The notes beneath the pieces are model-generated. The model worked only from the letters and a program-made list of their open reading frames with translations, ran no database searches and was not told the DNA's origin. From assembly GCA_046964515.1 (NCBI GenBank), contig JBKUYM010000001.1, positions 486,007 through 550,006 of the forward strand: a DNA stretch of 64,000 bases. Reading direction: 5' to 3'. The position numbers and the translations under genes are program-made. This document shows positions 53,575 through 63,911 of this stretch, piece by piece. Within the stretch, counting starts at the first letter, position 1. Each line of letters opens with the position of its first letter. The DNA comes from UMGS1663 sp046964515 (GTDB taxonomy: Bacteria; Bacillota; Clostridia; TANB77; CAG-508).

Positions 53575-54507
53575 ATGACAGTTTATCTAGATGTGGTATT
53601 AGTAGAAAACTTATGCATGAATTATATTATTCTATTTGCTACAGGTTATATTCTAAAAGTAAAGATAAAACATATTCGATTAATTTTGTCTGCATTACTG
53701 GGAAGTATTTATGCCATTATTGGTTATATGCAAATTTTAGAGATGTATTCAAATACCATTATGAAAGTCATTCTTTCAGTGGTCATGATTTATATAGCCT
53801 ATCAACCAAAACATATAAGAGCATTAGGAAAGCAGTTACTTATTTTCTATTTAACTTCTTTTGTGTTTGGTGGATGTGCCTTTGCATTATTATATTTTGT
53901 AAAACCACAAGATATCTTAATGAAAGATGGTGTGTATATAGGAACTTATCCTATTAAGATAGCTGCTTTAGGAGCTGTCGTGGGTTTTACAGTCATTGTA
54001 ATTGCTTTTCGACTAGTAAAGTCTAAGTTGACTAAAAAAGATATGTTTTGTAAATTGACCATCTATTTTCAAGATAAACAAGTAAAAACTATAGCCATTA
54101 TGGACACGGGAAACATGTTAAAAGATCCCATTAGTAGAATGCCCGTTATTGTAGTAGAAAAAGATGTTTTATATGACATGATTCCTTATAGAATATTACA
54201 AAATATAGAATATATTATAGGAGGTGATGTCCCAAAAGAATTATATGAAGAAGGTAATGTAGAGTATTTATCAAAATTTAGAGTAATTCCTTTTTCTTCT
54301 ATAGGAAAGCAAAATGGTTTATTACTAGGATTTAAAGCTAAAAAGGTAGAAGTAGAAATTTTGGAAGAAGAGGAGACTATTGAGAATGTTATTATTGGTA
54401 TTTATGACAAAACTTTAAGTAAAAAGAATCAATACCATGCTCTACTAGGCTTAGATATATTAGAAAGGAGTGAAGAAAATGAATTTATTACAAATGTTAG
54501 TCAATAG
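53575..54507 (+). CDS. spoIIGA: SpoIIGA, pro-SigE processing protease
   Basis: SpoIIGA is the membrane aspartic protease that removes the pro-sequence of SigE in the mother cell. The 310-residue protein has five N-terminal membrane helices (residues about 5-155) and a C-terminal protease domain with the catalytic Asp in IMDTGNMLKDPISRMPVIVVEK, then RVIPFSSIGKQNGLLLGFK. The order spoIIGA-sigE is as in Bacillus. ATTCGAGGTGAG precedes the ATG. It overlaps sigE by 29 nt. Confidence 0.93.
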   Translation: MTVYLDVVLVENLCMNYIILFATGYILKVKIKHIRLILSALLGSIYAIIGYMQILEMYSNTIMKVILSVVMIYIAYQPKHIRALGKQLLIFYLTSFVFGGCAFALLYFVKPQDILMKDGVYIGTYPIKIAALGAVVGFTVIVIAFRLVKSKLTKKDMFCKLTIYFQDKQVKTIAIMDTGNMLKDPISRMPVIVVEKDVLYDMIPYRILQNIEYIIGGDVPKELYEEGNVEYLSKFRVIPFSSIGKQNGLLLGFKAKKVEVEILEEEETIENVIIGIYDKTLSKKNQYHALLGLDILERSEENEFITNVSQ

Positions 54508-55210
54508 TATTAACACGATTTATGCAAAATTTATAAATGGTGAGGAAATAGAAGATTTACCGATTTATTACATAGGAGGAAGTGGTACCTTACCTCCACC
54601 ATTAACAGCAGAGGAAGAAGAAACACTACTTTCTGCACTTTCAGAAGGAAAATTAGAGACAAGGCAAACCTTAGTAGAAAGAAATTTAAGATTAGTGGTA
54701 TATATTGCTAAAAAATTTGAAAACACAGGTGTAGGTTTGGAAGATTTAATTTCTATTGGTACCATAGGTTTGATGAAAGCCATTAATACCTTTAATACAG
54801 ATAAAAAGATAAAACTAGCAACTTATGCTTCTAGGTGTATTGAAAATGAAATTCTTATGTATTTACGAAGAAGTAATCGCATAAAAGGTGAAATTTCTAT
54901 TGATGAACCCTTAAATCAAGATGGAGATGGAAATGAATTGTTATTATCAGATATATTAGGAACGGATTCTGATGTAACTTCTAGAAGAATAGAAGATGAA
55001 GTAGATAAAGCATTATTAAAAGCTTCTATAGAAAAATTAAATAGTAGGGAAAAAAATATTATGGAATTGCGTTTTGGTTTTTTAGGTGGAGATGAAAAAA
55101 CACAAAAAGAGGTAGCTGATATGTTGGGAATTTCCCAAAGTTATATTTCTAGATTGGAAAAGAAAATTATTGGTAAAATGAAAAAAGAAATTATGAGTAA
55201 AACAGGATAA
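54479..55210 (+). CDS. sigE: Sporulation sigma factor SigE (pro-form)
   Basis: Early mother-cell sigma factor of 243 residues. The N-terminal pro-sequence (MNLLQMLVNSINTIYAKF...YYIGGSGTLPPPLTAEEE) precedes sigma region 2 (LRLVVYIAKKFENTGVGLEDLISIGTIGLMKA, YASRCIENEILMYLRR) and region 4 (REKNIMELRFGF, TQKEVADMLGISQSYISRLEKKI). The ATG 54479 with AAAGGAG is preferred over a GTG 9 nt upstream. Confidence 0.95.
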   Translation: MNLLQMLVNSINTIYAKFINGEEIEDLPIYYIGGSGTLPPPLTAEEEETLLSALSEGKLETRQTLVERNLRLVVYIAKKFENTGVGLEDLISIGTIGLMKAINTFNTDKKIKLATYASRCIENEILMYLRRSNRIKGEISIDEPLNQDGDGNELLLSDILGTDSDVTSRRIEDEVDKALLKASIEKLNSREKNIMELRFGFLGGDEKTQKEVADMLGISQSYISRLEKKIIGKMKKEIMSKTG

Positions 55211-55245
55211 AAAGAAAAAATGTAGGTGACAACAAATATATATAG

Positions 55246-55284
55246 GTAGATTAGAGAAAATAAAATCTCTAGTCTACTTTTTTA
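55246..55284 (+). terminator. Terminator of spoIIGA-sigE
   Basis: GTAGATTAGAGA pairs with TCTCTAGTCTAC (G-U pair) followed by six or more T. Confidence 0.85.
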
Positions 55285-55430
55285 TTTGGTATAAAATTAG
55301 TTAGTAAAAAAGGAAATAATTTAATAATAATGATAATTATTCTTAAAAATCGACAAATATACTAAAAATACTAGATTTTTTTAGTATATTATGGTAAAAT
55401 AGGAACGTAATAAAAAGGGGGATAACATAT

Positions 55431-58400
55431 ATGAAGAACCATTTAAAATCATTTGTAGCCATAGTTCTACTTTTATGCTATATAGGAGTACCGATAACTA
55501 CAACAGCAACGAACTTTGCACAAAATATACAAGTATATACAAAGAATAATACATCCATAAATGGAGAACAAGACGAGACTTCTACACAAGAAGACGAGAA
55601 AGTTACAGATAAGACGAGAGAAAAACAGCTATCTACAAAAGAACAAAAAAATACACAAGAAGGTATAATGCCTGCTAATGAAAATATAGAAGAGAAACTA
55701 CCAACAAAAGAAGATGGTCAAGAAAATGTATTACCTAGTAACTACGGAAAAGTAGAGATTAAAATACAATTAGATTTTGCGACTAACTTAACTAATTATG
55801 AAATGATATTAACATCTTCAACAGATAATAGTCGTCAAAAGGCGGTTATCGTAAAAGAAGAAAATAGGGTATATGGTAATTTTGAACATGTTCCAAATGG
55901 AGAATATGTTTTAACAATAAAAAATAAAGGACATATAAATTATACAAGAAATTTAGTGGTAAATGGAGAGATGACTTCTATTATATTAAGTAATAAGTCT
56001 AGTGTAAATGATATGATTTTATCACAAAATAAATATGGTCTTATATGCATAGGGGATTTAAATGCAGATGGAACGATTGATGAAACTGATGAAAATATCA
56101 TGATAGAAGCTATCAATAAAGGTACCTATCAAGAGGATTTGGACTTAAATGGGGATGGTTTATTAACGATTACAGATTTATCCTATATTACTTATAATAA
56201 ACAAAAAACAGAACAGGGTGTTTACATACAAACCTTATTAATGGATAAAACAAAAGTGGAAGTTGCACAAACGACTCAAATTGTAAATGGTACGGTAGAA
56301 GACATTTTTATGCAAAATGCACAAGGGATTTCTTTATCTCCAAAATCAGAAGGAGAAATTACAAAGCAAAATCCTGTGGAAGTAACGTTATCTATAGAAA
56401 ATACGGCAACAACAGAGGGAATTGTAATAGCACCTTCTACAAACCGTATGGAAAATACGATAGAGGAAGCGGAATTTACCATTGTGTATGAAGATGGCTC
56501 TACAGAAGTGCTTACTATTGGAGAACTAGAGGCGCCACACTTATTATCTTTAGCAAATACTTCTTCTAGAGCAGCGAGTGCTAAAAAAGAGCAAGATGGC
56601 ACAATTGTGATTGACTTAAATGGACAAGTAGCCATTAAACAAATAACCATTAAGGTTACAAAAACAAGTGGAAATAAATTAGCAGATATAGGACAAGTAC
56701 AATTTTTAAATGATATGGAATCTAGAATTCCAGCACCAACTATGAACATTCCTACGAATATAATTGCTACACCAGGAGATGAGGAATTTAAAATTGATTG
56801 GGACAAACAAAGTAATGTTACAGGCTATGAAGTAAAGATACTTTCAGAAGGAATAACACAGATTATAAAGACAGATGTAAATACTTTAAAGATAAAGAAA
56901 TTTAATAATAAAGATGTTAAAAATTACACCATGTTTGAAGTACAAGTACAATCAGTAAATGGTGAGTGGAGTAGTGGATATGGGGAAACCGCAAAAGTAG
57001 TACCGATGCCAACAAAAGTACCTGATGCACCAGACAATGTTTCTGTAACAGGAGGATATCGTTTGTTAAATGTTTCTTGGAAAGATATGAAAAGTACAAG
57101 AAGTTATACGGTTTATTATAAAGAGTATGATAGCCAGGAAAGTTATCAATCAATTTCTAATATTACTGGAACTAGTACCATGATTACAGGGTTAAAAGAT
57201 AAAACAAAATATAAGGTATATGTAACAGGCACTAATGAAATAGGAACAAGCAAACCCTCTCTAGAACAAGTGGCAACGACAACAGATGTAAATCCACCAA
57301 TTACTTCTAATTATAAATTGATTAATACCCCAGTAGAAGGACAAGATAAAACAGCCCATATAGCAAGTGTTTCTTATCCAGGAGGGAATAAACCAAATTC
57401 AGAATTTGCTGTAGTAGATAATGATTATACGACTGCGTGGACGATTAACTCTTGGGATGGTGGAGGTTTTAATGATACGAAACCATCACCTATTATAGAG
57501 TTTGAACAACCATATACATTAGATAGATTAGTCGTTATACCAGCAGAATCGCAACCAGCTAATTTTGATTATTTCTATGCTAAAACACAATACTGGGATG
57601 AAAATGGTGTTAGTCATATTATAGATAGGCAATATACGAAAAAGACAAGTAGTAATGGGAAAATTTATTATGAATTTGAATATAAGGAGCCAATTATTGC
57701 TAAGAAAATTCAAATAAATTTTGCATTGTATTTAGCATATGGAAATGGCGTTATTTCTATAGCGGAAATGAAATTTTACCATTATGATAGTTTAGAACAA
57801 GATATCTATGATTTATATGCTGATCAAATGCATGTTACTTTAAAAGAAACAGTAACAGAGCAAATACTTACACAATTACAAACTAGATTAGATACGAAAG
57901 ATCCTGTAAGTGAAGAGTATCATCCAAAGAAAGATTTATTACAAAAAGAATTAGATACGGCTAAAGCCATAGCACAAGATAAACAAATCAAACAAGCTAT
58001 ACAGATAGATACAAGTGTTTCTAAAGCGTATGATTCTCATATTACTTTTAAAGGTGGATTGACAGCGATGCAGCCATTAGGAACGGTTGCTTATAGTGGA
58101 GAAACCATAAATATTTATGTAGGAAGTCCTAATAAGAAAACAGGCGATAATACGAATTTATCATTAGTGGCTACACAATATCATGCAGAAGCTTCTTCTT
58201 GGATAAAAACAGTAACTACTTTAAAAGTAGGAAAAAATGAGATTACAATTCCAAGATTACAAAGTATTGATGTGGAGCATGGTGGTGCTTTATATGTAGA
58301 ATATACAGGAAAAAATACCAACGACATTTATGGTGTTAGAGTTAGTGGCGGTATGGATATTCCGATATTAGATATAACTAAGGTGCAGACAGAAACACAA

Positions 58401-60683
58401 AAGAGACAAGCTGTAGAGAATTATGTACAAGAATTAGAATCTTATGTACCAACGATTGCAAACTTACATGAAGAACACCAAGGAGAAGAAAAAGTAGGAA
58501 ATTATGCTTATGATGAAAAAAACTGTATAGCAGGTGCTACAGATATTGTTATGGATAATATGATGCTTTCAGTTTCTTCACAACAAATCTTAAATGCTTT
58601 AACAGGAACAACGCAAGAGAAAGCAAATCAATTATACGAATCATTAGTCGCTATGGAAGATATGATAGATTTGTTCTATTCTCATAAAGGATTAAGTAAC
58701 AAAGAAGAAGCGGGTGCTAAAAATCAGTTACCAACTAGTCGATTAAATATTCGTTATCAAAGAATGTTCGCAGGTGCATTTATGTATGCCGGTGGTCTAC
58801 ATATTGGTATTGAATGGGGTTCTATTTCCGGTATGGCGAAAAGTAAACCAGTAGTTGCCAATGAACAAGGCTTATATCAGACAGGTAATTATTTTGGATG
58901 GGGAATTGCCCATGAAATTGGTCATATTATTAATGAACCAACCTATGCTATTGCAGAAATTACAAATAATTATTTCTCTGTATTAGCACAGGCAAAAGAT
59001 ACCAATGATTCTGTTAGATTTTTATATGAAAATGTTTATAAAAAAGTAACTTCTAATACAACTGGAAGAGATAGTAATGTATTCACACAATTAGGTATGT
59101 ATTGGCAATTACATTTAGCTTATGATAAAGGTGGCTATAATTATAAAAAATATGACAATTATCAAGACCAATTTAATAATTTGATATTTGCTAGAATGGA
59201 TACTTATGCAAGAGATGTGAGCAAAGCACCAAGTCCAAATGGTGTAACACTTACTTTGAATGGTGGGACAGATAATAACTTTATGAGACTTGCTAGTGCA
59301 GCATCTCAAAAGAATTTAATAGAATTCTTTACTAGATGGGGGTTAGTACCAGATGAAACTACTTTAGCTTATATAGAGCAATTCCCAAAAGAAGAAAAAG
59401 CAATCTATTATATCAATGATGATGCAAGAAGTTACACATTAGCAGAAAAACCAGCTATGGAAGAAACAACAAAGGTACAGGCAAGTTTATTTAATGAGAA
59501 AAATAGTAATCAAGTAAAAATTAGTTTAGCCAATACAGCAAGTAACCAAGAAACGATGCTGGGTTATGAAATTGTTAGAGTAGAGTATTACAAAGACCAA
59601 ATCATAAAAAAGGCAGTCGGTTTTATAGAAGCTTCTCAAACAGAATTTGTAGATACGATTGCAACGGTTAATCATAGAACATTTACTTATGAGATTACTG
59701 CTTTTGATCAATATTTGAATCAAACACAGACAATTACTTTAGAAGAAATAAAAATTTCTCATGATGGTAGTTTGGATAAAACAAATTGGGAAGTTAGTAC
59801 CAATATGGTATCTGAAGAAGATGAAAAACAAGATGCGCAAGAAGATAAACCATGTGAGCCAGAAACGGTATCCGCTATTACAAAAGTAATTGATAAACAA
59901 GAACAAACGACTTATAAAGGGACAACAACTGCTCAAAATGCAGAAGTAATTATGGATTTAAAGATGCAAACACAAGTAACGGCTTTAAAATATACTGTTA
60001 AAGAAGGAAATCCTATTACAAATTATGAAATTTATGTTAGTAAAGACAAAAAAGAGTGGGAAAAGGTCCAATCAGGTAAATTTACATTAGAAGATGGTGT
60101 GACAACGGTATATTTTAATAAAGAAAATGATCCACAAATGTATATTTATGATGCAAGGTATGTAAAATTAGTTGCTAAGAATCAAAAAAATCAAGAAGTG
60201 GCTATTTCAGAAATAGACATATTAGGTCCTACAGGTGATAATATAGAACTATTACCTATACAAGGGGAACAAACTACTTATGGGATTGGTATTTTAAAGG
60301 ATACTTATACAAATGCAGGTGTGACTATTCCAGAAGGTTCTTTAGTTTTTACCGGTGCATATAAAGGAAATCCTGCTTATAATGCGGTTTTACTATGGGA
60401 TGAAAATCAACAAATTGTGGGAGGTATAACAGAAGATGGAAGCATCCATGCAAAACAAATTTTATTAGCAGATGTACCAGAAAAAGGTGAACTTGGTGAA
60501 ACAAGTAATGGAACATGGATTTATTGGATAGAACCAGATATCCTAAATACTATACCAAAGCAAGTAAGAGCAGAATTATATCGTGTAGATAATGCTTTAA
60601 CGTTAGAGGGAGAAAGACTAGTAAGCAATACTTTACAAGTGACACTTCCAGAAGTATTACCAGAAATAACGATTCATTCTTAA
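55431..60683 (+). CDS. Secreted M60-type metalloprotease with dockerin-like, FN3 and discoidin domains
   Basis: This 1750-residue protein has a signal peptide (SFVAIVLLLCYIGVPITTTAT), a Thr/Glu/Lys-rich region, and a dockerin-type pair of calcium loops (DLNADGTIDETDENIM and DLNGDGLLTITDLSYI, about residues 207-250). Then come discoidin-like and two fibronectin-III-like domains (about 440-620), another discoidin/F5-8 C domain (about 625-790), a helical part, and the peptidase M60 domain with the zinc motif HEIGHIINE near residue 1161. Further beta domains follow. M60 enzymes cut mucins and other glycoproteins. No membrane anchor or LPXTG is seen. It probably works with the sortase-anchored protein encoded next. 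Confidence 0.85.
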   Translation: MKNHLKSFVAIVLLLCYIGVPITTTATNFAQNIQVYTKNNTSINGEQDETSTQEDEKVTDKTREKQLSTKEQKNTQEGIMPANENIEEKLPTKEDGQENVLPSNYGKVEIKIQLDFATNLTNYEMILTSSTDNSRQKAVIVKEENRVYGNFEHVPNGEYVLTIKNKGHINYTRNLVVNGEMTSIILSNKSSVNDMILSQNKYGLICIGDLNADGTIDETDENIMIEAINKGTYQEDLDLNGDGLLTITDLSYITYNKQKTEQGVYIQTLLMDKTKVEVAQTTQIVNGTVEDIFMQNAQGISLSPKSEGEITKQNPVEVTLSIENTATTEGIVIAPSTNRMENTIEEAEFTIVYEDGSTEVLTIGELEAPHLLSLANTSSRAASAKKEQDGTIVIDLNGQVAIKQITIKVTKTSGNKLADIGQVQFLNDMESRIPAPTMNIPTNIIATPGDEEFKIDWDKQSNVTGYEVKILSEGITQIIKTDVNTLKIKKFNNKDVKNYTMFEVQVQSVNGEWSSGYGETAKVVPMPTKVPDAPDNVSVTGGYRLLNVSWKDMKSTRSYTVYYKEYDSQESYQSISNITGTSTMITGLKDKTKYKVYVTGTNEIGTSKPSLEQVATTTDVNPPITSNYKLINTPVEGQDKTAHIASVSYPGGNKPNSEFAVVDNDYTTAWTINSWDGGGFNDTKPSPIIEFEQPYTLDRLVVIPAESQPANFDYFYAKTQYWDENGVSHIIDRQYTKKTSSNGKIYYEFEYKEPIIAKKIQINFALYLAYGNGVISIAEMKFYHYDSLEQDIYDLYADQMHVTLKETVTEQILTQLQTRLDTKDPVSEEYHPKKDLLQKELDTAKAIAQDKQIKQAIQIDTSVSKAYDSHITFKGGLTAMQPLGTVAYSGETINIYVGSPNKKTGDNTNLSLVATQYHAEASSWIKTVTTLKVGKNEITIPRLQSIDVEHGGALYVEYTGKNTNDIYGVRVSGGMDIPILDITKVQTETQKRQAVENYVQELESYVPTIANLHEEHQGEEKVGNYAYDEKNCIAGATDIVMDNMMLSVSSQQILNALTGTTQEKANQLYESLVAMEDMIDLFYSHKGLSNKEEAGAKNQLPTSRLNIRYQRMFAGAFMYAGGLHIGIEWGSISGMAKSKPVVANEQGLYQTGNYFGWGIAHEIGHIINEPTYAIAEITNNYFSVLAQAKDTNDSVRFLYENVYKKVTSNTTGRDSNVFTQLGMYWQLHLAYDKGGYNYKKYDNYQDQFNNLIFARMDTYARDVSKAPSPNGVTLTLNGGTDNNFMRLASAASQKNLIEFFTRWGLVPDETTLAYIEQFPKEEKAIYYINDDARSYTLAEKPAMEETTKVQASLFNEKNSNQVKISLANTASNQETMLGYEIVRVEYYKDQIIKKAVGFIEASQTEFVDTIATVNHRTFTYEITAFDQYLNQTQTITLEEIKISHDGSLDKTNWEVSTNMVSEEDEKQDAQEDKPCEPETVSAITKVIDKQEQTTYKGTTTAQNAEVIMDLKMQTQVTALKYTVKEGNPITNYEIYVSKDKKEWEKVQSGKFTLEDGVTTVYFNKENDPQMYIYDARYVKLVAKNQKNQEVAISEIDILGPTGDNIELLPIQGEQTTYGIGILKDTYTNAGVTIPEGSLVFTGAYKGNPAYNAVLLWDENQQIVGGITEDGSIHAKQILLADVPEKGELGETSNGTWIYWIEPDILNTIPKQVRAELYRVDNALTLEGERLVSNTLQVTLPEVLPEITIHS

Positions 60684-60697
60684 GATAGGAGTAAATT

Positions 60698-61702
60698 ATG
60701 AAAATACAAAATCATCAAATAAAATATGTAATTAGCCTTGCATTGTGTGTGCTATTACTTTTCTTTTCTGTTATCACCTTTGCGGATAACTTAAAGACGA
60801 CACAAACACAAATAGAACTTAGCAAAGTAGGAAATGATGAAGTGAAAATAGCGATTAAGCCAGAAGAAATGGTTGGCGTAACTTCTTTTCAGATATTCTT
60901 GAAAGTAGAAGAACAAAAAGGATGGTTTAATGATAATCAAGTAGAAAGTGTTCACATGCAATGGAATCCGGATTGGAATTTAACAAAAACACCAATAGAC
61001 GGAAAAATAAATGTAGAACTTGCAGAGATAAATTATGATACAACTAATAAAATAATTCATATTTACGTAGTTAGCAAAACAGAATTAACGAACCAAGGTG
61101 GTATTGAAGTTGGAACAATGCAATTAAAAACTAAAAATGAAAAGGATTTAACTGTTAATTTAAGTACCATAACGGATAAAACCTACATTGTTTCACCAGC
61201 TGATCAATCAACTTCTATACAGGTAGTTATGGATGAAAGCATTGGCAAACTTTCTATGCAATTAGCAACAGGAAAAGAGCCGGAACAAAATATGCAAAGT
61301 AATGAAAGTATACAAAATGAAGTAAGCAATGAAATTGCAAATGAAATAACCAATGTAGAACAAAATACGACTGTACAAAATGAAGTACAAGTTAATACAC
61401 AGGTAAATCAAGTGACCAATGAAATGGTGAACAATGAAACAATAAATCGTATCGAAAATACGATAATGAATGAAATGACAAACGAAGTTTTAACGAATGT
61501 ACAAATTAATGAAACAGTAACAAACCAGACAATTAGTACAAATACACAGGCAGGAAATGCAGAACAAGGGAAACAAGAAGAACATTTAGCAGGGGGAAAA
61601 CTTCCACAAACAGGTATGGTCATTAGTATTTTATCTATTATAATTGCTATTTTAGCAATCATAGGAATAGGTCATTCTATATATCATTTAAAGAAAAAAT
61701 AA
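60698..61702 (+). CDS. LPXTG-anchored protein with cohesin-like domain
   Basis: The 334-residue protein has a signal peptide (YVISLALCVLLLFFSVITFA), a single beta domain (about residues 30-190: TQIELSKVGNDEVKIAIKPE, VTSFQIFLKVEE, GIEVGTMQLKTKN) whose pattern is like cohesin/CBM-type jelly rolls, and an Asn/Glu/Thr-rich stalk. The end is LPQTG (residues 302-306), a hydrophobic helix and a KKK tail, that is a sortase substrate. It starts 14 nt after the M60 protease gene. The fold is a guess from the strand pattern; the dockerin-like segment next door makes a docking partner plausible. Confidence 0.75.
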   Translation: MKIQNHQIKYVISLALCVLLLFFSVITFADNLKTTQTQIELSKVGNDEVKIAIKPEEMVGVTSFQIFLKVEEQKGWFNDNQVESVHMQWNPDWNLTKTPIDGKINVELAEINYDTTNKIIHIYVVSKTELTNQGGIEVGTMQLKTKNEKDLTVNLSTITDKTYIVSPADQSTSIQVVMDESIGKLSMQLATGKEPEQNMQSNESIQNEVSNEIANEITNVEQNTTVQNEVQVNTQVNQVTNEMVNNETINRIENTIMNEMTNEVLTNVQINETVTNQTISTNTQAGNAEQGKQEEHLAGGKLPQTGMVISILSIIIAILAIIGIGHSIYHLKKK

Positions 61703-61710
61703 TAAAATAA

Positions 61711-61744
61711 AAAGAAAGTATTCAATTAAGAATGCTTTCTTTTA
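61711..61744 (+). terminator. Terminator of the protease-anchor operon
   Basis: AAAGAAAGTATTC and GAATGCTTTCTTT form a stem with one wobble pair, followed by T. Confidence 0.82.
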
Positions 61745-61838
61745 CTATTTTATTAGATAAAAGAATTCTTATTAGATTGAATAAAAAATATCCTTTTGGA
61801 AATACTTGTAATAAGTAAGATTAAAAAAGGAGTTTTTT

Positions 61839-62612
61839 ATGGCAAACAAGGTTGAAATATGTGGTGTAGATACATCAAAGATTCCTATTCTTTCTCAAGA
61901 AGAGAAAAGGGCCTTGTTCATAAGAATCAAAGAAGGAGATAAAGAAGCAAGAGATATATTTATAAATGGAAATTTAAGGTTAGTATTAAGTGTAATAAAA
62001 CGATTCTATGGAAGAGGAGAAAATGTAGACGATTTGTTTCAAGTAGGGTGCATAGGTCTCATTAAAGCAATGGACAATTTTGATTTAGAGCAAAATGTGC
62101 AATTTTCTACTTATGCAGTTCCTATGATTATTGGAGAGATTAGGAGATATTTAAGAGATAATAATCCTATACGTGTAAGCAGGTCGGTAAGAGATTTAGC
62201 CTATAAAGCACTAGGTGTTAAAGAAAGAATAACAAAAGAAACCCAAAGAGAGCCCACAATAGAAGAAATTGCAAAAGAATTAGGCGTAGAAAAAGAAGAA
62301 ATTGTTTTTAGCTTAGATGCTATACAAGAACCAATTTCTTTACAAGAACCAGTTTATGGAGATGGAACAGAAAATTTATATGTCATGGATCAAGTAAGTG
62401 ATAGCAAAAACACAGACGACTCTTGGGCGGAAAATATTACTATTGTAGAAGCAATGAAAAAATTAAATGAAAAAGAAAAAATGATTGTAAATAAACGTTT
62501 TTTTGAAGGTAGAACACAAATAGAAGTGGCAGAAGAGATTGGAATTTCACAAGCACAAGTTTCTAGATTAGAAAAAAGTGCGATGGAACATATAAAAAGA
62601 ATTTACAAATAA
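61839..62612 (+). CDS. sigG: Forespore sigma factor SigG
   Basis: Late forespore sigma factor of 257 residues: KVEICGVDTSKIPILSQEE is the SigG-typical N-terminus, then region 2 (LRLVLSVIKRFYGRGENVDDLFQVGCIGL, STYAVPMIIGEIRRYLRD), region 3 (VSRSVRDLAYKAL) and region 4 (EVAEEIGISQAQVSRLEKSAME). In Bacillus sigG directly follows sigE; here the M60 operon separates them. AAAAAGGAG precedes the ATG. Confidence 0.96.
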   Translation: MANKVEICGVDTSKIPILSQEEKRALFIRIKEGDKEARDIFINGNLRLVLSVIKRFYGRGENVDDLFQVGCIGLIKAMDNFDLEQNVQFSTYAVPMIIGEIRRYLRDNNPIRVSRSVRDLAYKALGVKERITKETQREPTIEEIAKELGVEKEEIVFSLDAIQEPISLQEPVYGDGTENLYVMDQVSDSKNTDDSWAENITIVEAMKKLNEKEKMIVNKRFFEGRTQIEVAEEIGISQAQVSRLEKSAMEHIKRIYK

Positions 62613-62655
62613 GAAGAAAAGTTGCAAACAAATAAGCAACTTTTCTTCTTATTTT
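62611..62655 (+). terminator. Perfect 15-bp terminator of sigG
   Basis: AAGAAGAAAAGTTGC and GCAACTTTTCTTCTT with a 10-nt loop, then ATTTT. Confidence 0.92.
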
Positions 62656-62692
62656 AATATAATAGTAAAAAAGAAGGAACAAGGAGGCATTT

Positions 62693-62926
62693 GTGGGACA
62701 AAAAGGATTAGATTTTAAACATAAAGAAGTAATTAATATAAAAGATGGTAAAAGATTAGGATTTGTACAAGATGTTTGTGCTGACTTAGAAACGGGGAGT
62801 ATTACTTCGATTATTGTACCTGGTAGTAATAAACTACTTAGTGTATTTTCAAGTAGTAATGATATTGTAATTCCTTGGCAAAATATCACATGTATAGGAG
62901 ATGATGTGATTTTAGTAGAAATATAA
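62693..62926 (+). CDS. ylmC: YlmC/YmxH-type PRC-barrel sporulation protein
   Basis: The 77-residue protein is a PRC-barrel: KEVINIKDGKRLGFVQDV, IIVPGSNKLLSVF and IVIPWQNITCIGDDVILVEI. It matches the YlmC/YmxH family found downstream of sigG in many spore formers. GTG start with AAGGAGGC. Function unknown. Confidence 0.88.
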   Translation: MGQKGLDFKHKEVINIKDGKRLGFVQDVCADLETGSITSIIVPGSNKLLSVFSSSNDIVIPWQNITCIGDDVILVEI

Positions 62927-63007
62927 AGAATTAAGAAAGAAATAAGAAAATAGGAATTGACATTCTATAAAAGAAGCAATAAAATGTAGAAAAAAGGAGG
63001 TATAAAA

Positions 63008-63553
63008 ATGAACTATTTACAAACACTTTTAAAAAAGACAGGATACATTAATATTATAGAATCTCTTATATTTGTAGTGATTGGCATTGTACTTATGTGG
63101 AAACCAGAAGAAACTTTAGTTGTTATTTCTTATATATTAGGAGGCATCTTTTGCATAATTGGTGCTTTAAAGATTGTCAATTATGTACAAACAAAAGGAA
63201 AAAACGATTTGTTTAACTACAATTTAGTATATGGTATTATGGCTATTATTATAGGTATTATTACGATTGTATATAGTGGAACAATTTTAAACATTTTTAG
63301 AATTATCATAGGAATATGGATTATCTATAGTGCTTTAGTTAGAGGAAGTTCTGCAATGAAATTAAGGACTATAGAATCTAAATTATGGATATGTAGTTTG
63401 GTATTAGCTATAGCAATGCTAATTTGTGGCATTTATGTAATTGCGAATTCTGGTGCCATTATTTTTACAATAGGGGTGGCAATTCTAGTATATGCGGTTA
63501 TAGATTTAATAGAAAATATATTATTTTTGAAGAACACAAAAAATATGTTTTAA
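63008..63553 (+). CDS. DUF308-type multi-helix membrane protein
   Basis: The 181-residue protein has six predicted membrane helices in pairs and short loops with a GAL-K pattern (ILGGIFCIIGALKIVNYV, FRIIIGIWIIYSALVRGSS). This is the HdeD/DUF308 type. Role unknown, sometimes linked with stress or acid resistance. AAAAAGGAGG precedes the ATG. Confidence 0.8.
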   Translation: MNYLQTLLKKTGYINIIESLIFVVIGIVLMWKPEETLVVISYILGGIFCIIGALKIVNYVQTKGKNDLFNYNLVYGIMAIIIGIITIVYSGTILNIFRIIIGIWIIYSALVRGSSAMKLRTIESKLWICSLVLAIAMLICGIYVIANSGAIIFTIGVAILVYAVIDLIENILFLKNTKNMF

Positions 63554-63613
63554 AAGCAAGCAATTAACGAAGGAAATTGGAAAGAATTTCTAGGGAAAAA
63601 AGCTTGCTTTTTC
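63552..63613 (+). terminator. Long-range terminator hairpin
   Basis: AAAAGCAAGC pairs with GCTTGCTTTT across a 40-nt loop that itself contains GAAATT/AATTTC; T run follows. Confidence 0.75.
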
Positions 63614-63695
63614 CTTTAGGATATGATAATATAAATATACGACGTAGGGAAAATGTCAGAGAAATAAAAAATCGACAAATTTTTTAAAAAAGCTA

Positions 63696-63724
63696 TTGAC
63701 TTTATGAACCCTATATGGTATTAT
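63696..63724 (+). promoter_or_regulatory. Promoter P1 of a probable rRNA operon
   Basis: TTGACT, 17 nt and TATTAT, with a TG extended -10 (TGGTATTAT). Confidence 0.6.
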
Positions 63725-63882
63725 AATTAAGTACTAAATAACTGATGAGAAACATATATATAATTTGTATATAAATTAGTAAGAAACGGATACAGAAAGA
63801 TAAATAAAAAGCGAAATTACTAGTTTATTATTTTGCCCTTTAAAACCTTTTAAAAATATTTTGAAAAAGTTTAAAAAAGGGG

Positions 63883-63911
63883 TTGACAACAGTTTAAAAA
63901 AGTACTATAAT
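63883..63911 (+). promoter_or_regulatory. Promoter P2 of a probable rRNA operon
   Basis: Consensus TTGACA, 17 nt and TATAAT, 190 nt downstream of P1. Tandem strong promoters are typical of rrn operons. Confidence 0.75.

Noticed and set aside
55326..55344. Fur-box-like sequence AATAATGATAATTATTCTT upstream of the M60 gene
   Set aside because: It matches the 19-bp consensus at 15 positions, but the region is so AT-rich that chance matches are expected.
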